Positions 54,045 to 64,000 of a DNA stretch of 64,000 bases are shown piece after piece. The DNA lies in assembly GCA_944474755.1 (NCBI GenBank), contig OX104115.1:71586993-71650992 (forward strand), read 5' to 3'. A program made the position numbers and the translations under genes. Each line of letters opens with the position of its first letter. Position 1 is the first letter of the stretch. The notes under the pieces were generated by a model. It had not been told where the DNA came from. It saw only the letters and a list, made by a program, of their open reading frames with translations, and made no database searches. This stretch comes from Limnoperna fortunei (lineage: Eukaryota; Mollusca; Bivalvia; Mytilida; Modiolidae).

Positions 54045-54927
54045 CTCAAAAATGAAACGCAAATACAAAAAATGGGAAATTGTATTTCATATATTATTTT
54101 AACAATTTATCCTTTGCCACCCATACTGAAGTGCCTGCTTTAATTGTTGAAGATTTTGCGGCGGTGGTTGTCGTTTGTGCACGCGCCGATCCAGTTCATC
54201 CCACAGATGTTCAATTTGTTTAAGATCCGGAGATCGTGATTGCCAACGAATCACATTGACATTCTGTTGCTCTAAAAAATCTACTGTTACACGTGTTGTG
54301 TGTGGTCGGGCAAAGTCGTGTTGAAAAATTTCTCTTTGAATGTCAATTACGGGCAATAAATGCGGCCGTATATTTTCGTCTCTATACCTAACAGCGTTAA
54401 GATTGCCTTGGATATGTATCAACACAGTTTTGCTCAAACCATTCATTCGTATGCGACCATCTCGCTTTTGAAGCTGAAAACGTGACTCATCGCTGAACCA
54501 TACTCTTCTCCAGTTCTGTAAATTCCATTCACGAACGGAAGTATACACCATCTAACCCTTGCTCGGCGGTGTTAGCGTCTCAATCGTAAAGTCTTTTTGC
54601 TCGCAATCAATGAGAGCGTAACCGATTGCGTACTGTCTGTGGTAATATACTGCGCAACCCAGGGACGTTTACAGCTGTTTCTGTTGCAGCAATAGTCCTG
54701 TTCCGTAGATGGAAATATCTAATCTAACGATCCTGCGCCCGAGTTGTAACACGCGGACGCCCAGAACGTAGTCGGTCTGTCGTAGTACCAAGCCGCTGCT
54801 AGCGTCTCCAAAGGCGTGAAATTGTGCTACGATGAATATTGTACGTTCTGGCAACAGCATTCTGTGATTCCCCGGCCTCTGTTCGACCGATTGCGATATT
54901 CCGGGTATCAGCATCTAACCTTGGCAT
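54045..54927 (-). mobile_element. Tc1/mariner-like transposon remnant
   Basis: A minus-strand relic whose transposase is described in a separate entry. The 3' side begins near CCTCAAAAATGAAACGC at 54043; clear terminal inverted repeats were not found, and the 5' side may be lost. Confidence 0.7.
54099..54927 (-). pseudogene. Tc1-like transposase pseudogene
   Basis: Start at 54927 (MPRLDADTRN), followed by a helix-turn-helix of the Tc1 type (GESQNAVARTYNIHRSTISR). In-frame TAG stops then interrupt the second HTH region (after RLWRR, and after RAQDR), with frame disruption at about 54560-54640. The remaining 150-codon frame (54551-54099) has the first Asp (WFSDESRF), the second Asp (QHDFARPHT) and the Glu (IEHLWDEL) with 34 residues between the latter two (DD34E). 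The spacing between the two Asp is about 57 residues, too short for Tc1 (usually about 90), so an internal deletion is likely. It is inactive. Confidence 0.85.
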
Positions 54928-55209
54928 AGCGTCACCTCTTCAGAATTTTATTTTACTAATGCAGTCAAGAAAAGAAATAGGGGGATTTTTACCGATTGTC
55001 TGAGTTAAAAAAAATAGTCATGATTTGAACGTGAAAGTCGACCCTCTTTTTAGCAATGCGTAATTTATAGTGTGTTCCATATTTCAACCACAGTCGTTCA
55101 CGGGTAAATGAACTTAAATGCTTTCACCTGGAAACATTTATATTTGAATATTTTAATTTATATGTTATTTGTCCGTAAAAAATTGATTTGTTGCGGGTTT
55201 TTTTGAGTG

Positions 55210-55375
55210 AGTATGGTACAGATTCACGTCAAGATGATACAGATTCCCGTCATGATGGTCCAGTTTCATAATCGTACAATATTACGCGTCATAATGCTTA
55301 GTATCGCGTCATAATTGTAAAGTATCACGTCATAATGATTTTGTACCAGGTGATAATTATATCGTATCATACTGG
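55210..55375. repeat. Degenerate tandem repeat around TCACGTCATAATG
   Basis: About five imperfect units with GTATC(A/G)CGTCATAAT-type cores between 55225 and 55365. Spacing is about 27-31 bp. Confidence 0.6.
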
Positions 55376-55407
55376 TTACTACTAGAATCATACCAACAGC
55401 AAATTTA

Positions 55408-55568
55408 GTCCAGTCTGCAAAAAAGAGTAGACGGATTGCGTTGGTAAGGCAGCATGTGACCCGTTTAAACAGTATTTACTTGAATCACAGCAGAACAAAA
55501 AGTCCAATCTACAGTAAAGAGTAAACGGATTGCTTAGACATGTAACCGAAAGCAGTATGTGATCTGTT
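55408..55568. repeat. 94-bp direct duplication
   Basis: GTCCAGTCTGCAAAAAAGAG at 55408 and GTCCAATCTACAGTAAAGAG at 55502 start two diverged copies that both include ACGGATTG and GCA(G)..ATGTGA..CGTT/TGTTA. Confidence 0.7.
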
Positions 55569-56194
55569 ACAAATACAATCACGGGGCAAATTGGAACATG
55601 TTAATCAAACAGTTACATTTACCATTATAAATCAAAGACTGCAAAAACGGAAAAATATCAATTGACTGCAATGAAAATAGAGTACAAAAACCCAACAGAC
55701 CAAACTTGATGAAATTGGTACCTCCAACTTCGTAATACTTCATGACATTTAGACATCAACAGATTCCGCCCATATATCTAACTGACCCAATATAAGATCA
55801 GTTCAGTTGTATTGTGACAGAAAAGATTCTTGGTCCAAACAATCAGGACAACAGACCAGAATACGGGCTATTTAATATGTCTCTACAATGTCTATTCCAA
55901 ATCAGAAAAAAGTAGAAAAAGTAGAAATCACTTACCTACGAATAATGCTTTTTTACGTTTTTCGTGATATATAGCTTTATGCTAATTTCTGATGGTGGGA
56001 AAAACAAAGAAATGTAGCATCTGCTAATATAATGTATGTTACCCATATTAAAACGATATTAGGTAGGAGATCTTGGAAATCAATTTCCGATCGATGTGTT
56101 GTAAACAAGCAAATACATCCAAAATACAATTGTATATTGCCTCTTATTTATTTCACTTACAATGTATTTGTAGCTGTGACCATACTAACCGTTC

Positions 56195-56520
56195 TCCCAC
56201 CGTGTTTCCAGGTGGCGGATAGGGGAGGCTGTTGGGACAGGTCTAGGTTATAATACGGAAAACAAGAAGGATACCACGTTCCTTGCACGATGATAAATAC
56301 CCCTTTTTGTAGATTTTGAAAAAGAGTAGGCTCTTTGTAGCCTTTACAAAAGGCTAAATTCTCCGCACATATTTATTACTCCACATTCTACTGTTAGTCA
56401 AAATAGTCTTCCCGTTGGCCCATTTCGTAAACCCGTTGATTTATTGGTTGCAAACGTGTCATCGTCTCGAATATAGCTTAAAAATTGTTTACTGGACATT
56501 AAACAAACATCAAATCAATT
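56195..56520 (+). repeat. Dispersed repeat family B, copy 2
   Basis: It aligns with the reverse complement of 17025-17390: CAGGTGGCGGATAGGGG, GAAAAAGAGTAGGCTCTTTG, GATTTATTGGTTG and AATATAGCTTAAAAATTGTTTACTGGACATTAAAC-type 3' end. Confidence 0.7.
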
Positions 56521-57632
56521 AACTAACATTTGTTGCATGTATTTCATTTCAAACATTTTATTGATATAAATCAAAGGGTATTGGATAACAGGCATAGCCT
56601 ATATAAATCCCATGCCAACAATTTCAAGATGGAATGTAATTAAATCGCAGATAATACATATTCTACAGGCAACAATAATAATAGTAATCATATGTCAGTC
56701 CAGTCACAGAATACTCATTTATCCTTCATCTGTACTAAAATTATTAGGACAATATGTAACTTTTGTGAACACAGGTGTACAAGGTAATTCAACACTATAC
56801 TGAGTACTCTGTGAGAGAAGTGAATCGTGATACAGTTTGTACTATTGCAATTAATATACATAATACAAAGATTAAAGATAATTCCATGTCTATATGTGGT
56901 AACTGTCTCATTAAATAAATTTATAAATAAAAATAAGTATTATACAGAGCAGAAGAAAGCTGTACAAGGTGGTTTTTTTATTATTTGTGTATGTGAAGAG
57001 AAGGGCAATTTTGAAAAAACAGTTTTAACTGAGGAAATAGAGAAGGTATTAGTCTGGTATAGAAGAAAATAACCAAAAAGAGGAAAAAATGTATGTAATG
57101 ATAAAAGAACAGATAGGTGGATAGATGAAGACATGAACATAATGGCAAATAAGAAGAAAACTTGAATAAAATAAAATAAAGTAAATAACATTAATAATAT
57201 AAATAACAAAGGAGCAATGGGTTGTGAACAGATGTCATCAATTCTTGATAACTGCAAATGAAGCAAGGTATACATACATGTGCATGTTTAGTATTTAGGA
57301 TATTGAACTCTTTAAAACGCATGGTTTACAAAAATAATAATATGGTGGGCAATATACTTGCAGGTAAAATTTATAATATTTATTGAAATCTGCGTATACT
57401 ATTAATGTATTCAAGAACAGCATTTGTTATTTCAACATTTTCCTCTGGAGACAGTTCCAATGAACCATGAAGTAAAACATTTACATTTAGTATTGGTTCA
57501 AAATTTCTAAGATGGTTGAATAACAGTCTTCGGGGGTTGTCATAGAGGGGACATATATATAAATAATTTAAGTTATCCTCAATGTCATCACATGCACAAA
57601 ACGGGCTCTTAGATAAATGTGATTGGTAAAGG
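56521..57632. other. Intergenic, no gene seen
   Basis: AT-rich; frames of up to 111 codons are A/T-biased and not supported. No repeat family was recognised. Confidence 0.4.
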
Positions 57633-57793
57633 TGTTTGTTGCAAGTATGTGACCAATCTAATTAAAACTAAAATTTTTACTTGCTCCCCTTTCCCCATCC
57701 TTATTGCTATGTCATTGCGTTCATAGCAAACAAGTGGGGAGCAAGTGAAAGATTTAATTTTAATTAGATAGGTCACATACATGCAACAAATGT
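57633..57793. repeat. MITE family A, copy 3 (extended form)
   Basis: The core 57657-57769 has the same arms as copies 1 and 2 (TCTAATTAAAA...ACTTGCTCCCC and complement). Here the palindrome extends further: TTTGTTGCAAGTATGTGACC upstream is matched by GGTCACATACATGCAACAAA downstream, giving arms of about 55 bp. The other copies lack this outer part. Confidence 0.87.
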
Positions 57794-57849
57794 TAATTAA
57801 CTGATTTGCACAAAAACAAATTAATATTGGCATTATTGAACACTTTTGT

Positions 57850-58173
57850 AGAACTTTTGTTTCTGAAGAGCCTAAGATCCATCAGATCTTTCCTATCTGT
57901 TATAGTTTTGGAGTTATATGCCGTTTTAAGTGATTTTACCATATGTTCTATTTTTAGCGACAGTGGCCATGTTCTTCATTGGAGCCATTCAAAATGAGGA
58001 TTGTTTGTTGCCAACATGCCATATATCATTTTGGTAAAGTTTCAGTCAAATTGGTTCAGTGGTTTCAGAGGAGAAGACTTTTGAAATTGTTTACGGACGA
58101 CAGACGACGGACGACGACGGACAAATAGTGATGGCATAAGCTCACATGGCCTTTGGCCAGGTGAGCTAATGAA
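57850..58173 (+). repeat. Probable dispersed repeat with GACGGACGAC tract
   Basis: It has GGTTCAGTGGTTTCAGAGGAG, ACGGACGACAGACGACGGAC and ends TCACATGGCCTTTGGCCAGG(TGAGCTAA), a motif set seen in many bivalve repeats. The 3' end contains a short palindrome (TGGCC...GGCCA). Its 5' boundary is uncertain. Confidence 0.6.
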
Positions 58174-58349
58174 AAGCAGTCACAACTAATTCACGTCATC
58201 AAGTGCCTCCGAATCGCACATTATATGCAACATATAAAGTTTCAAATATCATGATATATATTAATCCGAGTTTAGACGGAACTTTACATTAGAACTAGAG
58301 ATGTATTTAGTTAAAATTTCAATAAATTACTGTGATACTTGTAATTGTG

Positions 58350-59249
58350 CTATTGTTTAAATAAGACCGTTTTGCTTTCCAAGAGATCATTGTCATTTAC
58401 AAATTCTGGTTTATCTGCGCTTAACCCATGAAAAGAAAGAAAATCAAAAATAATTTGGCCTCGTTGTGAGTATTGCTGGCTAGTAAAGTCAACCATTAGT
58501 GCTCTAACTTGAGCCCTCTTAAAGAACGTATTAGCTCCATTTGAAATTGAATATTCAAGTGACTCGAAGTTCATTTTCATGACAACATCTTCAAGATTGT
58601 AGATTTCTAATAAATCGTCAAGAACAATTGCGTCAATAAGATAGTTTTGGTCTTCATGGAATTCCCGCCGGTGTGATACTTTCTGAGTGTTCATTGAATT
58701 ATAAACAACTGTTAACCTCTCGGTCAAGTCTGCTCTTTTCATGGATGCACACAATCTCATAACATTTGACTGTGTCCATTCAACCGCTAAAACTCTGTAT
58801 CCTTTAGCTGCTATAGGAATCGAGAATGCCCCAACGTTTGCGCCTATATCTATGAACACGGCTGTCGGAAAACGATTTAAAAAGTCTAAAAGCAGGTTTA
58901 CAATGTTCCCTTTAAAACCACCAGTTCTAATTATATCTTTGGAGATGTGGGGATCAACAAGTTCGGAGTACACAAAAATAGGAGTATTAGGAGGATTTCT
59001 TAAATGAGCCAGAACAAATTCATATTTCATTTTACAAAGTTCGTCATTGACAATAGTCCAGCTTTTGTCGTTTCTGTGTATGATTTTACCGACTACGTCT
59101 TGAGCTGCAGCATCACTCGGTGGTGTACCAAATATACATTTATAGGTCTTATAGCACAAAAATAAGATTACAGTAATGGTCACAAGCCTATAAAGCGGCC
59201 GATTTCGTCCCTTTAGAAACATCTCCATCTTCAAACAGGTTACCTGCAT
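58350..59249 (-). CDS. FkbM-type methyltransferase paralogue 4, divergent
   Basis: A 299-residue single-exon frame with an alternative start at Met8 or Met10. Anchor at about 18-36 (PLYRLVTITVILFLCYKTYK). Motif I is intact (VFIDIGANVGAF, 131-142), with VLAVE (153-157). It is shorter between motifs, losing about 12 residues after NSMNTQK. Where the others have VIMK(M/I)DV it has VVMKMNFESLEYSISNGA, so the conserved Asp is replaced by Asn and the acidic following residue is lost. No stops or frameshifts are seen. It may bind SAM but have altered or no catalysis, or be decaying. Confidence 0.82.
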   Translation of the reverse strand: MQVTCLKMEMFLKGRNRPLYRLVTITVILFLCYKTYKCIFGTPPSDAAAQDVVGKIIHRNDKSWTIVNDELCKMKYEFVLAHLRNPPNTPIFVYSELVDPHISKDIIRTGGFKGNIVNLLLDFLNRFPTAVFIDIGANVGAFSIPIAAKGYRVLAVEWTQSNVMRLCASMKRADLTERLTVVYNSMNTQKVSHRREFHEDQNYLIDAIVLDDLLEIYNLEDVVMKMNFESLEYSISNGANTFFKRAQVRALMVDFTSQQYSQRGQIIFDFLSFHGLSADKPEFVNDNDLLESKTVLFKQ

Positions 59250-59643
59250 AGAATATATAGAATATATAGTTATCTCTGTGAAGCAAGTGACACAATCAGC
59301 ATATATCTAAATTAAAGCACGTGGTAAGACTATCTAAACAACTAAAAGGATAAGGTGTGCTGCTTAGCATATACCCAGAATACACATGCTTTTGTTTTAG
59401 GACAAATCGCTTTATAATTCTAGAAATACCTCAGAATCTAGATAGCAATGTATACACTATAACAATACGTATCTCTTGTGGTTTGCGTGAAAAAATTCTA
59501 CGTTTATATGTAGAAATATTATACTTTATGATCTATTGAAGTTTAAATATTTACTTTAATTACAATATATTGATATATTTTTTTAAGTGGCGAATGCCGA
59601 AGAATCTCCACGGAATTCGGAGTTCTCCTCCAACCCGATAAAA
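59250..59643. other. Upstream region of methyltransferase 4
   Basis: AT-rich, with an AATATATAG duplication near 59252-59270 next to the start. Nothing else is seen. Confidence 0.35.
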
Positions 59644-59655
59644 CGGGACGCAATG

Positions 59656-59930
59656 TTTGTTTGTTCTCTTAAAAGGTGTTTAACTTCAATTTCAGCCAGT
59701 TTTTTCAGCTATATCATGCTGTCCAGTTTTTATTGTAGAAGGAAGCCAGAGTACCCGGAGAAAACCAAGACCTTAGAAGGAAAACTGGCAATCCTTGTTA
59801 ATTAAGGATTGAGTCGAGTAAACTCTGCACGCAGTGGGACTCGAACCCGCATCCTCAATGTTGACAGGCACGTGTTTTATAGTAGACAAACTATCATTGA
59901 CCACTCGGCCACCGAGGCCCGCCTCCCCCG
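59656..59930 (-). mobile_element. tRNA-derived SINE, full length, minus strand, 12-bp TSD
   Basis: On the minus strand it begins with a GGCCTCGGTGGCCGAGTGGT A-box and has a good B-box (GCGGGTTCGAGTCCCAC), followed by the shared body and the AACAAACAAACA tail. It is flanked by 12-bp direct repeats CGGGACGCAATG at 59644-59655 and 59931-59942. A short G/C-rich stretch (CGGGGGAGGC) precedes the head. Confidence 0.92.
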
Positions 59931-59942
59931 CGGGACGCAATG

Positions 59943-61339
59943 CAAAAAAGCTCAAAAACGTGGCGTAAAATGCATGCAAACAAATACAACGTGACATGTG
60001 TCATTCTGTTTGTACTTTTTTAACAGATTGTTTCGTTTAAGCCAGTTATAGTTTTGATTTAACGAATTATTATTATCCGTTGAGCCGCTCTGTGGTTTGA
60101 AACCTAAGAAACAGAGTTTGGCCCATAGATCTACTCAGTGCGCACGTCCACGGTTCTTTCAACAGATTTGCCAAGCGCGCCCTCCGGGGGGGGGGGGGGG
60201 AGGAAGGCGGCTAGGGAATACCCCTGTCGATTTAATTGGCGCAGTTAGTTGGATGACGTTTTATATAGAGTAACACGCTGCTTGCGAAAGCAAGAATTTC
60301 TCCCCATTTGGAATCTTCTTAAAATTGTTCGCATTATGTATGTTAATTAATTATTGATCGTTGGAAGTAAAGAAACTATTATTAAGTTGAATTTTGTGCA
60401 AAGCAAGAACTTAATTTTTACCTCTATATTTTCCTAAATGCCGTTAACACTAAGCTGTGGGAATTTATCGCGCAAAAGATGCGCAATTAGGCAATAATAT
60501 ATTATTTTTTAAACGAAATAATTATTCGTTTTTAACGAAATATTAATTTGTTTTAATGAAACAATAACGAAGTCCGCTTTAAGGAAGTTATATTTTATTT
60601 AAACATAATTCGTAATAAATCGTAAATTTATTTGATAATTCTTTTATCTATTACACATTCACTTAACGGGCGTTAATTGTAGCTGCATAAAGATATGTCA
60701 TAAAATAAGATATCTTGTGGATAAAAAAAATATTCTAATGATTCGTATTCTATTTTTGCTAAAGAATGTTGTTTGTTTGTTGGTCATACAAACAGATGTA
60801 TAGCGAAAACAGGAAACAAATATGTATTTGTCAAATAAAGACAAAAAGTTATACATTTTACAAAGCGAGCTGGGAGGGCCGGAATAAATATATGTTCACA
60901 GATTTACTATAAAAATGGCCGCAATGTCCCAGTCGTAGTAATTTACCTTCAAAACGAACACTGACATTAAACTTGGAACAGAGAAATGCATGCAGTTTGT
61001 GTATTACGGTTCTACAAAAGACATATAATGAAATCCTGCATGGAAAACATTGGTTTTTATTATATTACAGTATGGATTTCTAACGTGCGAACAACATTAA
61101 TTATAGAAAGGTTATACATGTATATTGACGAGTTTATATTGCCGATAATTCGAATCACTCGATACGTTCTGTCCTGACGTCACACATATTCGGATCAGTA
61201 AATATATAATCAGAATATATAAATATTCGAAAAGGAGAATATAATTATAAAAACAAATGTATTAATAAAGGTTTGCCGACTAACACGTCACGTTTAGTCT
61301 GCACAACATGTCCATTGTATATCACGATCACGTGTTTTA
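59943..61339. other. Intergenic, no gene seen
   Basis: Besides the poly-G tract there is AT-rich DNA, with AACGAAATAATTATTCG-like low-complexity sequence near 60510-60560. No coding potential. Confidence 0.4.
60186..60200. repeat. Poly-G tract (15 G)
   Basis: Homopolymer of 15 G following CGCGCCCTCC. Sequencing length is uncertain. Confidence 0.85.
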
Positions 61340-61590
61340 GTTATTGAGTGGTCACCGTAGTTCGTCTACTATTTAATCACGTGGTCTGTCAACACTGAGG
61401 TTGTGGGTTCGATTCTCACTGCAGGCAGGGTGTACTTGACTCCAATCTTAATTGACAAGGATTGCCAGTTTTCCTACCGCAGGTCGTGGGTTTTCTCCGC
61501 TGTACTCAGACTTCCTCTCCCAATAAAAAATGGACGCCATGATATAGCTGAAAATGGCGTTAAACACCATCAAACAAACAACAAACAAAC
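61340..61590 (+). repeat. SINE, slightly 5'-truncated
   Basis: Head TGAGTGGTCACCGTAG, B-box GTGGGTTCGATTCTCAC, GGATTGCCAGTTTTCCTACC and a CAAACAAACAACAAACAAAC tail. Target duplications were not found. Confidence 0.85.
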
Positions 61591-64000
61591 ACTGCATACA
61601 AACACATGTAACCAACAGTTGTCTCTTTCGTCAAGTTCTATTTGATTTCAGAAGGTATACAGTGTATGTTTCGAATCGAATTCTGTATATCTCTGTCGAG
61701 GTCAAATAAAGTACAGTTTAAAAATGAATATATGTAAATAAACTTACCGGTCTTACTGAAATTATCTCAGTCTTAACATTTCAAATACAAGTAGCCCGTA
61801 ATCAATAAACTTATTACAAAAAACAGTATCAAAAAGGATGCAACAGATGGCGCTTAACTTTAAAATACAACAGGTGATATGTTTTAATATAATAAAACGT
61901 GTAGTTGAATGAAATTGAGGAAGAAAGTAAAAGACTTTTCTGTTAAACGAATCTTAATATTAACTGTTGATTGGTTGTTATAATTTTTGCCTTTATAACG
62001 GTTACAATACGCTTATTCTGCTTGAAACCTAAAGAAATATAAATTGACTCGGTTTGAGGTACAAGAAAGAAGTGTGGCACTTTCCACACATGTTACCAAC
62101 TGTATATAATCTGCTGTCAAGCTTACAAGGTGGCAACTCAATGAAGGGGTATTAAACGAAAATACAAGATAACTGCAGTTTAAAGAACCATATCAAATGT
62201 AACGTATGAATCGTGTGAAAACCATTTAATTCAGTTACATTCAACATATCTTTATATATTTTTTACAAATAACCTTTGTCTTACCTTTTTGGCCTTTTAC
62301 GTACCGCGCATCAAAGAACTGCTAGAGGATATAGACGAATAAAAACTCCAAAAATAGATGGCAGAGTGTGAGGTTCAACTGGGACTAGTATATACCAAAG
62401 TTCTTTATTAGTATGACAGGATATATATTATTTTATTGTACATGACGGCATGACTCTATGATAATATATTTTAGGTTTTTAAGATGATAAATGTTAATTT
62501 ACTAGTGATGTAACATTTTAAGAGCAATAAAGATGTTGAATGGTATGTAAAACTAATGAAATGCTAGCAACTGCTTAATAATAATAAATTTAATTTCATC
62601 TAAAATGTGTCCCAGTTAACTTATAAATCGAAATTAATACGCTACCAAAATAAACGTTTCTTCTTATGTTTATTTCACTTTAAACCGGAAAATAAAAACT
62701 TGATAATGATACGACCTTATTGTTGATGGTGATATATCAAAATAAGCGAGTTTCCAGAATCTTGGGGGGGGGGGGGGGGAGGATCCGGTTACGTAGAAAT
62801 CATAACGTAGGAATCCTAACATAATACGTCATCGAAATTACAGTATTGAATAATTGTGATACAATCGACTTTTTTTTATATCTGTCGACTTTTATATATA
62901 AATATATATATATATATGACATTGTATTAAGAAATATTCTTATAATTGAAGTTCTATATTAAGACTTATGAATGCACTGGTTTAATTTCGGTAGTTTAAA
63001 AAACTTTTTTTTAAAAAATGTGCCAGAAAAAAAGTATGTATATATGCACTTGTAAAAAAATCAACGTCTTAAATTATGAACTATAACAAGTGCCCCGGAG
63101 GCACTTTTGTTATGTCTCTGGTTAATGAAAAATTAAAGCTTAGTATGATAATCTATGATTGGCATATAGTTCATGATGGATAAGACACACCACCTCATTT
63201 CAAACGAATAATCGTACCCTCGCGGTTTTTTTTATCCGACAAATCACAAAACTATTCGGATTATAACGACAGTAAAATTCGGCCTACTATCATTTACTGC
63301 ATGGGAGTTAAGCATGCACGTGTAGCCTTTTTGATAACTCTATTTGATGGTCTTTATGTCTTTACTTTTGTTCATAGTATGAGTTTAGTTGATGCAAATG
63401 GAGATTAGAAATTTGTGTTTATTTTATTTTATTCAATAACTTTGGATTCCGACAATAAAAAGTACTATTTTTGGATCAAAAACTTTAGGTAACAGTGAAA
63501 TACATGAGTTTGACAGAATTTTTGGTTACCACATAATCCGTTAGTATCCAACTGTTTATATATAATTATATCTTCTATAAAAAGTGTTTAAACAAAATTA
63601 TAGTCCCGAAATAAGTCCCTACGATTTACTTGAATATTCTGGAATTTCGTTGTTATTTTTAGTTCATGTTTAATTTTAGAACAATTTAGGGTTCATCTCA
63701 AAACAAGAAATTGTATTTTCTTATATCGTTTACAATTTAGTATTGCAAAGGGCAATAAATATGGTTATAATCTATGAATATGAAACTAGCAAGTTTTAGT
63801 TTTTTAGTTCTTTTTTTCTGTAGAATTTCTTAGACCATAGATACAAAATTAACAAAATGTTTGAGACAGCCAAATAATATGAGAAGACCGGATGTGACGT
63901 TGCAACATTTGTCAATAAATAGAACACCAAGTCTCCAAATTGCATTTTCATTCTAAACATTTTAGTTTAAACGGAGGTTCAGAAAGACAATGGAGTTACC
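61591..64000. other. AT-rich DNA with no recognised gene
   Basis: It includes a 16-G tract at 62764-62779, a TA-rich microsatellite near 62895-62920 and a small GTGCC..GGCAC palindrome (63091-63108). A gene may start beyond 64000; nothing here supports one. Confidence 0.5.
62764..62779. repeat. Poly-G tract (16 G)
   Basis: Homopolymer of 16 G in AT-rich DNA, followed by AGGATCCGG. Confidence 0.85.

Noticed and set aside
54669..54914. 81-codon minus-strand frame
   Set aside because: It is an out-of-frame reading of the Tc1-like HTH region; the correct frame is broken by stops.
56940..57275. 111-codon minus-strand hydrophobic frame
   Set aside because: It derives from A-rich sequence read on the other strand, giving Phe/Leu-rich translation, with no conservation signal.
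57633..57793. CRISPR or Rho-independent terminator-like hairpin
   Set aside because: This is eukaryotic DNA, and the same palindrome is present in three dispersed MITE copies.

Overview
The window is AT-rich eukaryotic nuclear DNA. It has short exons with GT-AG splice sites, long introns, tRNA-headed SINEs, many palindromic MITE-like insertions and intronic minisatellites. The repeats (SINE tails ending in CAAACAAAC, an AAT-microsatellite element ending in an AGGTCTT...AAGACCT hairpin, a GACGGACGAC-rich element) together with the gene content suggest a marine bivalve mollusc, plausibly a mussel. No species can be named from this sequence alone.

Region 1 (1-37910, plus strand) is mostly one long gene. 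I traced 25 exons by open frame, splice signals and phase. All junctions agree, giving 1,443 codons plus a stop, and the 5' end lies outside the window. The order is a von Willebrand A (VWA) domain with a MIDAS motif, a conserved VWA3B-like region, a Ser/Asp/Lys-rich stretch, a basic helical segment, a Tudor-like module, an SR-protein-like Arg/Ser region, a Lys-rich coiled-coil-like stretch and four more Tudor-like modules. The closest family I recognise is VWA3B (VWA plus DUF4537-type modules). A short isoform could end at 18057. The 7.5-kb intron at 18049-25600 is the one place where two adjacent genes remain possible.

Its introns hold a 55-bp satellite, a two-exon Crypton-type tyrosine-recombinase element (minus strand, 6590-8219), a 75-bp tandem repeat open on both strands, tRNA-derived SINEs (one with a perfect 15-bp target-site duplication), a 1,140-bp hAT-like non-autonomous transposon and several palindromic MITEs. 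They also hold a 75-nt near-perfect hairpin that could be a small-RNA precursor.

Region 2 (37911-42268) is the 3' UTR and intergenic DNA ending in a composite repeat element with 156-bp internal repeats.

Region 3 (42269-59249, minus strand) is a tandem array of four single-exon paralogues of about 300-320 residues. Each has an N-terminal membrane anchor and an FkbM-type S-adenosylmethionine methyltransferase domain (Asp-(Leu/Ile)-Gly-Ala-Asn-x-Gly). They look like type II membrane, probably Golgi, O-methyltransferases. The copies diverge at the usually acidic second motif, and the last copy has lost its Asp. Between them lie a reverse-transcriptase-type retroelement fragment, a broken Tc1-like transposase and minisatellites.

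Region 4 (59250-64000) has no gene that I can support. It holds two SINE copies, two poly-G tracts and unassigned AT-rich DNA.
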